Shown here piece by piece: positions 7,654 to 20,834 of a DNA stretch of 39,818 nucleotides. The stretch is from contig NZ_MSTI01000074.1 of NCBI RefSeq assembly GCF_001949125.1, forward strand, positions 1-39,818, in the 5' to 3' direction. The DNA is from Deinococcus marmoris. Lineage in GTDB: Bacteria > Deinococcota > Deinococci > Deinococcales > Deinococcaceae. The notes below the pieces were generated by a model. That model saw nothing but the letters and a program-made list of their open reading frames with translations, searched no databases and was not told the origin of the DNA. Position numbers and translations under genes: made by a program. How positions within the stretch are numbered: position 1 is the stretch's first letter; the number at the start of each line of letters is the position of its first letter.

Positions 7654-9057
7654 ATGACCAAGCCTATGGATTTTGACGTACTGGTAATCGGCGCTGGCCC
7701 CGGCGGCTACCACGCGGCCATCCGCGCCGCGCAACTGGGCCTGATAGTCGCCTGTGTCGAGCGCGAGTACCTGGGCGGCGTGTGCCTGAACGTGGGCTGC
7801 ATTCCCACCAAGGCCATGCTGCACGCGGGCGAGCAGATCGCCGCCGCCCGCCACGCCGCCGACTTCGGCCTGACCTTCGGCGAGCAGAAGCTGGACATCG
7901 CCAAGCTCAACGGCTGGAAAGACGGCATCGTCAAGAAGCTGACCGGCGGCGTGGGCGCGCTGTTCAAGGCCAACAAGGTCACGCACCTGATCGGCGAGGC
8001 CAGCTTTGTGGACCCCCACACCGTCAAGGTGGGCGACAAGACCTACACGGCCTCCAACTTCATCATCGCCACCGGCTCCGAACCCGCCAAACTGCCGGGG
8101 TTGGACGTGGACCAGGACGTGATCGTGGACAGCACCGGCGCGCTGGTGATGCCCGATCCGGTTCCCGCGCGGATGCTGTGCGTGGGCGGCGGCGTGATCG
8201 GCTTCGAGTTCTCGCACGTCTATAACAACATGGGCAGCGAGGTGAAGGTGATTGAGTTCCTGCCCAATATCATTCCCGGTGCCGACGCCGACGCGGTCAA
8301 GGAATTCGCCAAGATCATGAAGAAGCAGGGCATCAACATCGCCACCGAGACCAAGGCCAACAAAGCCGAGAAGAAGAGCGACGGCGTGCATGTGGAGCTG
8401 GAAAACGTCAAGACCGGCGAGAAGACCACCGAGGTCTTTGACCGCGTGCTGGTGGCCGTGGGCCGCCGCCCGCGCACCGATGGCCTGAACGTTCAGGCGG
8501 CAGGTGTGCATGTCACCGAGCGCGGCTTTATCCCCGCCGACACCCGCCAGCACAGCAACGTGCCGCACATCTACAGCGTCGGCGACGTGGCCGGAAACCC
8601 CATGCTGGCGCACAAGGCCATGAAGGAAGGTCTGGTGGCCGCCGAGGTCATCGCGGGCAAACCCGCCGAGCAGGACGCCGTCGCCATTCCCGGCGTGGTC
8701 TACACCAGCCCCGAACTGGCCTGGGTGGGCCTGACCGAAGCGGAGGCCAAAGAGAAGGGCTACGAAGTTAAGACCGGCATCTTCCCCCTGAGTGCCTCTG
8801 GCCGTGCCATGACCCTGCAAGCCACCGACGGCTTCGTGAAGATGGTGGTGGAGAAAGACACCGATCTGCTGCTGGGCGTGCATATCGTGGCCCCACACGC
8901 CTCCGATCTGCTGGGCGAGGCGGGCTTGGCGCTGGAAATGGCCGCCACCGCCAGCGACATTGCCCTGACCATCCACGCGCACCCCACGCTGGGCGAGGCC
9001 GTGCTGGAAGCGGCGGAAGCCGTGCATAAGCAGGCCATCCACATCATGAACAAGTAG
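7654..9057 (+). CDS. lpdA: Dihydrolipoyl dehydrogenase (E3)
   Basis: A FAD flavoenzyme that reoxidises dihydrolipoamide of 2-oxo-acid dehydrogenase complexes with NAD. The 467 residues have the N-terminal FAD fold GAGPGGY (13-19) and the redox disulfide C44/C49 in [14 protein letters not shown]. The NAD-binding fold VGGGVIGFE is near 175, the second FAD motif [15 protein letters not shown] is near 310, and the C-terminal His-Glu pair is in [15 protein letters not shown] (7642-7647) is 6 nt before the ATG. It is a lone gene: no E1, E2 or lipoylation genes flank it. The family's usual length and every key residue are present. Confidence 0.96.
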   Translation: MTKPMDFDVLVIGAGPGGYHAAIRAAQLGLIVACVEREYLGGVCLNVGCIPTKAMLHAGEQIAAARHAADFGLTFGEQKLDIAKLNGWKDGIVKKLTGGVGALFKANKVTHLIGEASFVDPHTVKVGDKTYTASNFIIATGSEPAKLPGLDVDQDVIVDSTGALVMPDPVPARMLCVGGGVIGFEFSHVYNNMGSEVKVIEFLPNIIPGADADAVKEFAKIMKKQGINIATETKANKAEKKSDGVHVELENVKTGEKTTEVFDRVLVAVGRRPRTDGLNVQAAGVHVTERGFIPADTRQHSNVPHIYSVGDVAGNPMLAHKAMKEGLVAAEVIAGKPAEQDAVAIPGVVYTSPELAWVGLTEAEAKEKGYEVKTGIFPLSASGRAMTLQATDGFVKMVVEKDTDLLLGVHIVAPHASDLLGEAGLALEMAATASDIALTIHAHPTLGEAVLEAAEAVHKQAIHIMNK

Positions 9058-9071
9058 AAGAAAGAGGAAGG

Positions 9072-9109
9072 CGGCCCTGGGAGCAGATGCTCGTCAAGGC
9101 CGTTTTTTT
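9072..9109 (+). terminator. Terminator of lpdA
   Basis: CGGCC (9072-9076) pairs with GGCCG (9098-9102), followed by seven T. It starts 15 nt after the lpdA stop. Confidence 0.8.
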
Positions 9110-9163
9110 GGTTCGGAGAAGAAGTCCAGTTGTTTTTTAACGTGAAAGGTTTGCCGCCACGGT

Positions 9164-9311
9164 CAACCCCTCCGCCCCTTCGGGGCACCTCCCCTCAAGG
9201 GGAGGCAAGTGGATTTGTGTGCTGCACGGTCTTCTGCGCTCCTTGGCTCCCTTTTGAGGAGAGCTGGCTGCGAAGCAGACTGGCTGGCACAGCTCCGCAG
9301 GAGAGGGGTTG
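9164..9311. repeat. MITE-like intergenic element with terminal inverted repeats
   Basis: CAACCCCTC (9164-9172) and GAGGGGTTG (9303-9311) bound about 148 bp. The inside contains several GC hairpins, for example CGCCCC/GGGGC and CTCCCC/GGGGAG, and no ORF. It sits between the lpdA terminator and the stop of the convergent M42 gene. The right end almost touches that stop at 9316. Copy number cannot be known from this window. Confidence 0.5.
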
Positions 9312-9315
9312 TCTT

Positions 9316-10407
9316 TTACCCCAGATAAGCCACCAGCAAATCCACCCCGGACCGCAAGTCATCCACATGCACGGATTCCACGACGCTGTGGATGTAGCGC
9401 GTCGGCAGGCTCAGGGTGAGCGTCGGCACGCCCGCGCGGCTGCGCTGAATGGCCGCGCCGTCTGTGCCGCCCTGGCCCAGCACTTCCATCTGGGCACGGA
9501 TGCCGTTGGCCTCGGCCAGATCGTAGAACTCGTCCACCAGGCTGCGGGTGGAGATCATGCTGGAGTCGAAAACCTTGATGCCGATGCCCTCGCCCATGCG
9601 CGTCACCGCCTCGTCGGGGCTGACGCCGGGGGTGTCCACGGCCAGGGTCACGTCCAGGCCAATGCCCACGGTGGGTTCGACGCCATAGGCGGCTGTGATC
9701 GCCCCACGCAGGCCCACCTCTTCCTGCACGCTAAAGACGGCGATCAGGTCATGCTTGGGCGGCGTCTTTCGGAAGTGGCGCAACACTTCCAGCAGCATGA
9801 ACACGGAGGCGCGGTCATCCATCGCCTTGCCGCAGACCAGCGAGCCGACGCGGCGGGCGGTGTGGTCCAGCGTCACCATGTCGCCCACGCGCACGCGGCG
9901 CTTGACCTCTTCCGCGTCCAATCCCAGATCAATGAAGAACTCCTTGACCTCGGGAATCTTCTTGCGTTCCTCGGCGGACGAGATGTGGATGGGCTTGCCG
10001 CCGGGGGTCATGATGCCGGGGAGCGCCCCGCCGCGCGCATGGACGGTCACATCGCGCGCGAACAGGTTGCGGGTATCGAAGCCGCCCAGCGCCTGCACGC
10101 GCACAAAGCCCTTGTCGTCTATGAAGCGCACCAGAAAGCCGATCTCGTCCATGTGGGCGCTGACCATCACGCGTTCACGTTTGGCTTTCTTGCCGCCGCT
10201 GCCATTGCGGGTGGCGATCACATTGCCCAGGGCGTCCACGCGCACGTCGTCGGCCAGCCCTTCAAGTTCGGCCAGCACGAAGTCGCGCACGGCATCTTCC
10301 TGACCGGGAACGCCGGGGAGGTTGGACAGGTACATCAGGACGTCCAACCTCAGCTCCGAGTCGGAGGACGTGGGCGCGGCGCTGGAAACAGTCTTGGATT
10401 TTGCCAT
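9316..10407 (-). CDS. M42 family metallopeptidase (aminopeptidase/endoglucanase-like)
   Basis: Cytosolic co-catalytic zinc or cobalt aminopeptidases that trim peptides, forming dodecamers in known members. The 363 residues show metal ligands in family order: SAHMDEIG (His), KAMDDRAS (Asp), VQEEVGLRG (catalytic Glu and ligand Glu), GLDVTLAVDTPG (Asp) and TRYIHSVVE (His). The start at 10405-10407 has TACCCT 7 nt upstream, lying within the 3' end of pth. It begins 5 nt after the pth stop, so it can also be cotranscribed with pth. Older annotations of this family say cellulase M or endoglucanase; peptidase is better supported. Confidence 0.92.
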   Translation of the reverse strand: MAKSKTVSSAAPTSSDSELRLDVLMYLSNLPGVPGQEDAVRDFVLAELEGLADDVRVDALGNVIATRNGSGGKKAKRERVMVSAHMDEIGFLVRFIDDKGFVRVQALGGFDTRNLFARDVTVHARGGALPGIMTPGGKPIHISSAEERKKIPEVKEFFIDLGLDAEEVKRRVRVGDMVTLDHTARRVGSLVCGKAMDDRASVFMLLEVLRHFRKTPPKHDLIAVFSVQEEVGLRGAITAAYGVEPTVGIGLDVTLAVDTPGVSPDEAVTRMGEGIGIKVFDSSMISTRSLVDEFYDLAEANGIRAQMEVLGQGGTDGAAIQRSRAGVPTLTLSLPTRYIHSVVESVHVDDLRSGVDLLVAYLG

Positions 10408-10412
10408 GCCGC

Positions 10413-11087
10413 TCAGGGTAAGCCCTGAATGTGTTTTGCCGATGCCTCTGCGTCTTGAGGTTCGCTTTCGCTGGACGCGGGCGTGGCGGGTGCCGGGGCC
10501 GGAGGTTTGGGACGAAGGTCCGTGCCGTTGAACTGCAACTGCGCCTCGGCCAGTCCCTGCGCCGCCCAGATCTCCACCGCGTTCGCGCCCAAACGCACCA
10601 GTTCCGCCAGCGTCGTGGCCTCGTCGGGATGCCATTTGCTCAGCACCCAGTCCGCCGGATCACGGCCAGCGGGAGGGCGTGAAATGCCGATTTTCAGCCG
10701 CGCGAAGCCCTCCGAACCCAGCAGGCGGATCATGTCGCGCACGCCATTCTGACCGCCGTGCCGCCCACCCATACGAAATTTCAGCAGGCCGAAGGGGCTG
10801 TCCAGATCGTCCTGAACGGCCAGCAAGTCGCCCAGCTCTAATTTGTAGAACGAGAACAGCGGCAGCACCGCCTTTCCAGATGCGTTCATAAACGTCTGCG
10901 GCTTGACCAGCAGTACTTTCTCGCCTGGGGCGGGGCCGAGGCGGACTTCACAGACCTCGGCATCCTTGGCCTTGAGCCAGCTTGCCCCAGCGCGGCGGGC
11001 CACCTCGTCCACCACCAGCCAGCCGACGTTGTGGCGGGTCTGGGCGTATTTCAGGCCAGGGTTTCCTAGTCCCACGACGAGCTTCAT
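10413..11087 (-). CDS. pth: Peptidyl-tRNA hydrolase
   Basis: It releases peptides from prematurely dropped peptidyl-tRNA. The 224 residues have the signature [20 protein letters not shown] with N9 and the catalytic His19, the central QDDLDSPFG, and [16 protein letters not shown] loop [10 protein letters not shown]. About 30 C-terminal residues ([17 protein letters not shown]) are a Pro/Ala/Ser-rich tail beyond the usual family end. The ATG at 11085-11087 follows the upstream gene's TGA directly (TGAATG), so translation is probably coupled. It forms a unit with the 134-residue gene upstream and the M42 peptidase downstream. Confidence 0.95.
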   Translation of the reverse strand: MKLVVGLGNPGLKYAQTRHNVGWLVVDEVARRAGASWLKAKDAEVCEVRLGPAPGEKVLLVKPQTFMNASGKAVLPLFSFYKLELGDLLAVQDDLDSPFGLLKFRMGGRHGGQNGVRDMIRLLGSEGFARLKIGISRPPAGRDPADWVLSKWHPDEATTLAELVRLGANAVEIWAAQGLAEAQLQFNGTDLRPKPPAPAPATPASSESEPQDAEASAKHIQGLP

Positions 11088-11492
11088 TCAGGCTTCCAGG
11101 CTATTCAGGACTTCGCGCCATTTCGCTTCCGTCTCGCGCACGCGGTTGTCGCCCTTCGCACGCGTGTATCCGGCCCGGAAGTCGGCAAAGCGGGTGTCGC
11201 TGTCCGCGAACAGCAGGCCCAGTGCGCCGCGAACGTCGGTCAGGTTCTGCTCGGTCAGCGTCTTGTCCTTGGCGTCCAGCACCTCGTCCAGCGTCGCCAT
11301 CAGGCCCGAGAGCGGGCGCAACCACTGAAAATCTGGGTTGTTCATGACCAGGGAATACAGCTCAAAGGGGCTGCCCACCGGGCCGTGCAGGAATTCATAT
11401 TCGCCCTTGGCGAAGTCCAGCAGCGCGGAGTGAAAGTGGCGCAGCGCCGGGGCCAGGGCATCTAAACGGGTGCGGATGAAAGCGTCGGTCAT
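11088..11492 (-). CDS. Small helical protein of unknown function, 134 residues
   Basis: I know no function. The sequence is almost all helix, with HFHSALLDFAKGEYEF near 20 and a well-defined core WLRPLSGLMATLDEVLDAKD near 57. Related WLRPLS-L-ID proteins occur widely in bacteria without assigned role (from memory). The start at 11490-11492 is fixed by TACCCT 6 nt upstream. It is the first gene of the unit with pth, and its stop touches the pth start. Long upstream extensions of the frame cross the DUF427 gene and are not real. Confidence 0.75.
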   Translation of the reverse strand: MTDAFIRTRLDALAPALRHFHSALLDFAKGEYEFLHGPVGSPFELYSLVMNNPDFQWLRPLSGLMATLDEVLDAKDKTLTEQNLTDVRGALGLLFADSDTRFADFRAGYTRAKGDNRVRETEAKWREVLNSLEA

Positions 11493-11574
11493 GCGGTCAG
11501 GGTAGCAAGGCAGATAGAGAAACGCCGTTTGCGGAACGCAGAGGAAAGGACGCTGCCGTGCCCGCTCAACCTCT

Positions 11575-12078
11575 TTACCAGCCCATCGTTCCCGGCTCGC
11601 CCTTGAATGGCCCCACCACATCCGAGGTAATCCAGCCGCCATAGAACGTTCCGGGCTGCGGCACCACCTTCTCGCCGTCCAGGCGGCACTCGTCCATGCG
11701 GCCCGGATAGACGGCGATGTACCCGGCCATGTCGCGGAAGGCAGGCGTCGGGTCTTCATAGCTCCAGCCTGCCGCCTCCGCCGTTTTCCCCCCCGCCGAG
11801 AGCGTCCAGTACGTGGCCGCGCCCTTGAATTCGCAGACGCTACGGCCCTGGGCAACCGCCAGCACGCCCGGCGCAAAGGCTTCGGGGGGCAGGTAGTAGC
11901 CGGGCGGGTGGCTGGTTTCCAGCACACGAAACGCTTCAGTAGTGTCGGCGATCTTTTCGCCGCCCAGCCAGATTTCAATGCGCTTGTGGGTGCGCTCCAG
12001 CCGGGGCGGGCGCGGGTAGTCCCAGACACTCTCTTGCCCAGCGCGCGGCTCGTCGGGTTTCGGACGGGAACGGAACAT
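11575..12078 (-). CDS. DUF427 family protein
   Basis: The 167 residues have the DUF427 pattern: VWDYPRPPRLERTHKRIEIW, then ADTTEAFRVLETSHPPGYYL, then CEFKGAATYWTL, ending with a second repeat AGYIAVYPGRMDECRLDGE and PGTFYGGWITSDVVGPFKG. The biochemical role of this family is not established to my knowledge; it is a small beta-barrel-like domain. The start at 12076-12078 is preceded at 6 nt by CATTCT, a fair -10. It is divergent from the FMN oxidase gene with 97 bp between, which holds both promoters. Confidence 0.88.
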   Translation of the reverse strand: MFRSRPKPDEPRAGQESVWDYPRPPRLERTHKRIEIWLGGEKIADTTEAFRVLETSHPPGYYLPPEAFAPGVLAVAQGRSVCEFKGAATYWTLSAGGKTAEAAGWSYEDPTPAFRDMAGYIAVYPGRMDECRLDGEKVVPQPGTFYGGWITSDVVGPFKGEPGTMGW

Positions 12079-12175
12079 GCACCCAGAATGACGCGGGAAG
12101 AACATGGGCGCTGTCGGGGGGCACACGAAGCGGCTCTTTTGCGTCCCCGCACACACGCGCTTGCTACCCTGCGCC

Positions 12176-13288
12176 ATGACCCTCACCTTTCCCACCGAGG
12201 AGCAACTCAAGGCGCTCCAGCAGGCCGTCAACCTGAGCGAGATTGAGGCGCTGGGCCGCGCTCGGCTGGACCAGAACGCACTGGATTATTACGCCAGCGG
12301 CGCGAATGACGGCCACACCCACCGCGCCAACCGCGAGGATTTTTCGCGCATTCGCCTGCGCCCACGCATGCTGATGGACGTGTCGGACGTGCAGACGGGA
12401 ACCTCTGTGCTGGGCCTGCCGCTAGACTTTCCAGTGGGCATCGCCCCCAGCGCCTTTCACGGGCTGGCGCACCCAGACGCCGAACTGGCCACCGCGCGGG
12501 CCGCCGCCGGGCTGGGCAGCGTGATGACCCTCAGCACCTTTTCCAACACCCCGATTGAAGACGTGGCGCGGGCGGCAGCGGGGCGGCTGTGGTTCCAGCT
12601 CTACCTGTATAAGGACCGCGAGGTCTCGGCGGGGCTGGTGCGCCGGGCGGAGGCTGCCGGGGCACGGGCGCTGGTGCTGACGGTGGACACGCCCTTCGTG
12701 GGCCGCCGCGAGGCCAATGAACGCCACCGCTTTAACCTGCCGCCGCACCTGCAAGTACCAAATGCCGGATCACGCGAGGCGCTGGCCGGACTGGAAACGC
12801 AGAGCGGCTCCCAACTGGTCCGGCACTTCCAGGGACTGGTGGACCCCAGCCTGAGCTGGCGCGATCTGGACTGGCTGAAATCCCTGAGTGGACTGCCCAT
12901 CATCCTGAAAGGCATCCTGACCGCCGAGGACGCCGAACTAGCCGTGCAGCACGGCTGCCATGTCTGGGTCAGCAACCACGGTGGGCGACAACTGGACACT
13001 GCTGTCAGCACCATTGCCGCCCTGCCTGAAATCGCCGACGCGGTGGCGGGACGCATGGAAATCTACCTGGACGGCGGCGTCTCGCGCGGCACGGATGTCC
13101 TCAAGGCGCTGGCCCTGGGCGCGCGGGCGGTGTTCCTGGGCCGCCCCGCACTATGGGGATTGGCCGCAGGCGGTGAGGACGGCGTGCGCCGCGTGCTGGA
13201 GCTGCTGAAGGGTGAAGTGCGGCTGGCCCTGGCCCTGAGCGGCAAGCAGAGTCTGGGGCAGGTGGGGCGGGACTTGCTGAAGATGTAA
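12176..13288 (+). CDS. FMN-dependent alpha-hydroxy-acid oxidase/dehydrogenase
   Basis: It oxidises an L-2-hydroxy acid such as lactate or glycolate. The 370-residue TIM barrel has all family landmarks: YYASGAND (Tyr39 region), GIAPSAFHGLAHPD, STFSNTPIEDV, the FMN lysine K245 in IILKGI, catalytic H268 and substrate-binding R271 in SNHGGRQLD, and the phosphate loop DGGVSRGTD then GARAVFLGRPALWGLA. The ATG at 12176 lies 5 nt after TACCCT. It has no membrane or heme domain, so it is a soluble oxidase. Lactate versus glycolate specificity is not decidable here. It ends 9 bp from the stop of the convergent topoisomerase gene. Confidence 0.93.
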   Translation: MTLTFPTEEQLKALQQAVNLSEIEALGRARLDQNALDYYASGANDGHTHRANREDFSRIRLRPRMLMDVSDVQTGTSVLGLPLDFPVGIAPSAFHGLAHPDAELATARAAAGLGSVMTLSTFSNTPIEDVARAAAGRLWFQLYLYKDREVSAGLVRRAEAAGARALVLTVDTPFVGRREANERHRFNLPPHLQVPNAGSREALAGLETQSGSQLVRHFQGLVDPSLSWRDLDWLKSLSGLPIILKGILTAEDAELAVQHGCHVWVSNHGGRQLDTAVSTIAALPEIADAVAGRMEIYLDGGVSRGTDVLKALALGARAVFLGRPALWGLAAGGEDGVRRVLELLKGEVRLALALSGKQSLGQVGRDLLKM

Positions 13289-13297
13289 TCCTGGGCG

Positions 13298-16635
<3,338 letters not shown>

Positions 16636-16725
16636 GCCGCAGTCTTATGCACGGCTGCGGCGTGGACGGTAAGAAGAGACAGGTTGGGGCTTTGGAAAAC
16701 CTGAAGGCGGCCCCCGCAGCCTGCT
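16636..16725. other. Intergenic space between carA and the photolyase
   Basis: It contains the photolyase promoter box and a weak GC hairpin after the carA stop (GGCTGCGG/CCGC). No clear U-run terminator was seen. Confidence 0.4.
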
Positions 16726-17910
16726 CTAGACGCCCAGCCGTCCGGTCAGTGACTTCTCAGCAGGTGTGCCCGTCGCACCGTCAAAAGCGTCAATTTCTTC
16801 AATGAAACGGTCAAACAGGTAGCGGCTGTCGTGCGGTCCCGGCGAGGCTTCGGGGTGGTACTGCACGCTAAAGACCGGGTAGCGGCTGTGCGCCATGCCC
16901 TCCAGCGTGCCGTCGTTGAGGTTGATGTGGGTAGCGACGAACGCACCGTTGGGGATGCTCTCCAGATCCACCGCGTAGCCGTGGTTCTGGGCGGTGATTT
17001 CCACGTTGCCCGTCAGCAGGTTCTTGACCGGCTGATTACCGCCCCGGTGACCGAATTTCATCTTGAAGGTCTGGCCCCCTGCCGCCAGCCCCAGAATCTG
17101 GTGGCCCAGGCAGATGCCGAAGGTGGGCAGCAGGCCCATCAGCTCCCAGGCGGTCTTGTGGGCGTATTCCAGCGGGGCGGGATCGCCGGGGCCGTTACTG
17201 AGGAAAAGGCCGTGCGGTTGCAGCGCCATCACCTGCGCCGGGGTGGTGTGCGCCGGGACCACGATGGGTTCAATGCCCACCTCCGACAGCCGCTCGATGA
17301 TGGTGTGCTTGATCCCGAAGTCCATTAACACCACGCGCTTGCCGTGGCGCAGGGTGGGAAAGGCGTAGGGCAGGGCGGTGGTCACATCCTTGGTCATGTC
17401 AAAGCCGTCGATGTCCTGATGGTCCCTGGCACGCTGCACGTACACGCTTTCCTCTTCCGGGGAAAACTCGCCGTAGGGGTCTTTGGGGTGGGTATACGAG
17501 CGGTGGGCGATGACGCCCTTGACCACGCCACCCGTGCGGAGGCGGCGCACCAGGGCGCGGGTGTCGATGCCCTGAATACTCACCACGCCGTACTGCTGCA
17601 TGAAGGCTTCCAGCGACTGCTGGGCGCGGTAATTGCTGTATTCGCCGCTAAACTCGCGGGAGATGAAGCCGCGCACGTAGGGCTTGTTGCTCTCCATGTC
17701 ATAGATCGCCACGCCGTAGTTGCCCACATGCGGGTAGGTGATGGTCACGATCTGCCCGTTGTAGCTGGGATCGGTCATGATTTCCTGATAGCCGGTCATG
17801 GAGGTGTTGAACACCACCTCGCCCACGGTCTCGCCCCGGTGTCCGAAAGCGTAGCCCCGGTATACGGTGCCGTCTTCCAGCGCCAGAATCGCGCGTTCTT
17901 TACGAATCAT
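16726..17910 (-). CDS. carA: Carbamoyl-phosphate synthase small subunit
   Basis: The glutaminase subunit feeding ammonia to CarB for arginine and pyrimidine synthesis. The 394 residues have an N-terminal CarA domain ([27 protein letters not shown]), and a C-terminal class I amidotransferase with the oxyanion loop SNGPGDP, nucleophile Cys in FGICLGHQ and the His-Glu pair in [12 protein letters not shown] prefer the start MIRKERA at 17908-17910, which matches the usual family N-terminus. An in-frame ATG lies at 17937, and a 5-codon ORF overlaps the preferred start. carB is not adjacent. Confidence 0.93.
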   Translation of the reverse strand: MIRKERAILALEDGTVYRGYAFGHRGETVGEVVFNTSMTGYQEIMTDPSYNGQIVTITYPHVGNYGVAIYDMESNKPYVRGFISREFSGEYSNYRAQQSLEAFMQQYGVVSIQGIDTRALVRRLRTGGVVKGVIAHRSYTHPKDPYGEFSPEEESVYVQRARDHQDIDGFDMTKDVTTALPYAFPTLRHGKRVVLMDFGIKHTIIERLSEVGIEPIVVPAHTTPAQVMALQPHGLFLSNGPGDPAPLEYAHKTAWELMGLLPTFGICLGHQILGLAAGGQTFKMKFGHRGGNQPVKNLLTGNVEITAQNHGYAVDLESIPNGAFVATHINLNDGTLEGMAHSRYPVFSVQYHPEASPGPHDSRYLFDRFIEEIDAFDGATGTPAEKSLTGRLGV

Positions 17911-17924
17911 GCTGTGTTGACCAT
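17907..17924 (-). CDS. Possible 5-codon upstream ORF overlapping carA
   Basis: ATG GTC AAC ACA GCA TGA (MVNTA) ends at a TGA that overlaps the carA ATG as ATGA. It has GGAGGG 5 nt upstream, the only good Shine-Dalgarno near this start. Ribosomes could load here and pass to carA by coupling. The longer in-frame carA start at 17937 is the competing explanation. Confidence 0.35.
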
Positions 17925-18090
17925 CTTGGCCCTCCATACGCGCCTCACGGGACGCGTTTCATGGTGTCTAGCGTAGGGCATCGGCACACTGCCGGGTGTC
18001 CCCCCCGCCTAGAGAAGTATTATCCACGCCCGCGCGGCGATTGCGCCTGCCCCGGCTCACCTTTTACGGGGGCGGGCTTACAATCTGACC

Positions 18091-18504
18091 ATGTCACACC
18101 CGGCCCGGTTCAAGCGTTCCCTGGCTCTGGCGCTCCTTTTCTCGCTTCTTGGCCCGGCACTGGCCCAGGCCGCCGAATGGAATTTTGAAGGCAGGCAGAT
18201 GGAGCGGCGCAGCACCTCGCCCACCGAACTGCTCGTCGATTTCACGTTGCGGGGCGGCGAATCGCCCGTGCAGGCGGTGGTCGAGTGCGCCCAGGCCACG
18301 CGCCGGGCTTACGCGAAGGCCACATTCGTTTCCTGCGCGGCGTTCACGCCTGCTGCTTACAAACAGCTCAGCGGCAAACTGCGCCTGTGCGACAGTGCCC
18401 GCGTGCAATGGTTCGACGACGGCGAGACCCCCTACTACCGCCTGTATCTGCCACAGGAAAACCCGCGTTACCCCGCAAGCTGCCCGGCGCTGGCCCCGGC
18501 GTAA
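18091..18504 (+). CDS. Small secreted protein of unknown function
   Basis: The 137 residues start with a clear signal peptide: SHPARFKRSLALALLFSLL, then GPALAQA and cleavage probably before AEWNFEG. The mature part (about 110 residues) is beta-rich with four Cys (near VECAQA, FVSCAAF, LRLCDSA, ASCPALA) that could form two disulfides in the envelope. I do not recognise the family. TACAAT, an almost perfect -10, lies 6 nt before the ATG. The next gene begins 2 nt after the stop, so they are cotranscribed. Confidence 0.8.
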   Translation: MSHPARFKRSLALALLFSLLGPALAQAAEWNFEGRQMERRSTSPTELLVDFTLRGGESPVQAVVECAQATRRAYAKATFVSCAAFTPAAYKQLSGKLRLCDSARVQWFDDGETPYYRLYLPQENPRYPASCPALAPA

Positions 18505-18506
18505 GC

Positions 18507-19249
18507 ATGTCGGTCCTGCTGATCACGGGCGCGGGCCGGGGCATCGGCACGGCAATAGCGCGGCTGGCAGCGACACAGGGCTACGCGGTGGCCGTGAATT
18601 ACCTGCACGACGCGGCGGCGGCTGACGGTGTGGTGGCCGCCATCCGGGATGCAGGCGGGCAGGCGGTGGCCGTGCAGGGCGACGTCTCGAAGGTGGAGGA
18701 CGTGCGGCGCATCTTCGACGAGGCAGAGGCGGCACTGGGTCAGCCACCGCACTGGTCAACAACGCCGGGATCACGGGCAAAATTGGCCCCTTCGCGGCGG
18801 TGCGCCCGGAAGCGCTGGAGGCGGTGTTCAAGACCAACGTGCTGGGCGTCATGTATTGCGCGCAGGAGGCACTGCGGCGCTGGCAGCCGACTGGTACGCG
18901 CGGGGTGATCGTCAACATTTCCTCGGGGGCGGCGCAGACGGGCAGCCCCGGCGAGTACGTGCAGTACGCCGCCAGCAAGGCCGCCGTGGACGCCTTCACG
19001 GTGGGCCTGGGCCGCGAGCTTGCGCCGCAAGGCATTCGGGTGTGCGGGGTGGCCCCCGGCATGACCCTGACCGGCATCCACGCGGCGGCGGGCGAACCAG
19101 ACCGCCCGGCGCGGGTGGCCCCGAAAATTCCGCTGGGCCGTCTGGCCGCGCCCGAGGAAATCGCAGAGGCTGTGCTGTGGCTGCTCAGTCCGGCGGCGTC
19201 GTATGTCACGGGCACGACGTTGCAATGCAGCGGCGGACTGGCCTCGTAA
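18507..19249 (+). pseudogene. Short-chain dehydrogenase/reductase with a frameshift
   Basis: The first part reads MSVLLITGAGRGIGTAIARL (NADP-binding TGxxxGIG) to RRIFDEAEAALGQ. The protein then continues one frame over: TALVNNAGITGKIGPF, VIVNISSGAA, the catalytic YVQYAASKAA and the C-terminal GRLAAPEEIAEAVLWLLSP. Inserting one C at 18744-18746 (CC to CCC) restores GQPTALVNNAG and a full 248-residue FabG-like SDR. All catalytic residues are otherwise intact, so the lesion is very recent or a sequencing error. It starts 2 nt after the secreted-protein gene. Confidence 0.85.
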
Positions 19250-19259
19250 CACATTGCAT

Positions 19260-19303
19260 AAAAAGCCCCATCCAATCACTGTTTCGCCGGGCGCAGGATG
19301 GGG
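19260..19303 (-). terminator. Terminator of the pcuC-sco-ctaG operon
   Basis: On the minus strand CCCCATCC pairs with GGATGGGG across a 22-nt loop and is followed by CTTTTT. It lies just after the ctaG stop. Confidence 0.75.
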
Positions 19304-19320
19304 AGGGAAAGGGAACACAC

Positions 19321-20138
19321 TCAGCTCGGCGTCGGCTCGTCGCCCCCGGTCAGTTGCACCAGCCACTGGAACAGTTGGATAAACGCCAGCGCCAGCGCCG
19401 GAATGCCCGCCAGCATCATGATCCAGCCCGAGAGCTGCTGGTTTTGCAGCGGCGAGAGGTTCCACAGGCACAGCGCGTTCACGTAGGGCGTGTACAGCAC
19501 GTTCGGCGCGTACAGCCACACCGAGGCCACGCTCATCATGGGCAGCGCGGCCAGCAGGCCGAAGCCCCCGCGCGATCCCATTCCGGCGGGCTGCACGTTC
19601 GGCAGCGGGCGCAGAATGACGCTCCAGACCAATAGGCTGCTCAGCAGATACAGCGCGGGCAGCAGCGCGGCGGCGGTGTTGGTGACCACGCTGGCATTGA
19701 ACCCGGCGGGCACGTTCCAGAAGATGATCACGGCGGCCCACACCGCCAGCGCCACCCACGGATCGAGCAGCACGCCCAGCACGCGGGCTGCCGCGCCGCG
19801 CGGGTTGATCCTGATTCCGCGCGGAATGCCCAGCACCAGCAGCGGCGGCACGATCTCGGCCAGCAGCATCAGGCGGCCCATGTACAGCGCCATGCTGCTG
19901 CCAGTCAGGGTGGCGGCGCGGCTCTGGGTGGTCATCAGGAGCAGCACCATGCCCAGCGCGAACAGCACGGCCCGCCACACCGGCCAGCGGGCGCGGCCCT
20001 CGGCGCTGCGGCGCGACACGATAAAGCGCCACACGTAGTATCCGGCCACCAGCAGTGTGGGAATCAGGAACAGCAGATCGGGGGCCGGGATCAGCAGATC
20101 GGCCAGCGTGGGATCGAGGTTGATGGGCGTGGGCGTGG

Positions 20139-20142
<4 letters not shown>
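19321..20142 (-). CDS. ctaG: Cytochrome c oxidase assembly protein, CtaG (Bacillus-type)
   Basis: A polytopic membrane protein needed for caa3/aa3 oxidase assembly, probably in copper centre formation. The 273 residues have about seven membrane spans, beginning at LLFLIPTLLVAGYYVWRFI. It has the family features MLLAEIVPPLLVLGIP, PWVALAVWAAVIIFWNVPAGF, and the C-terminal loop LWNLSPLQNQQLSGWIMMLAG. The ATG at 20140-20142 overlaps the TGA of the SCO gene by 4 nt. It is the last gene of a three-gene copper operon and is followed by a terminator. Confidence 0.92.
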
Positions 20143-20830
<688 letters not shown>

Positions 20831-20834
<4 letters not shown>

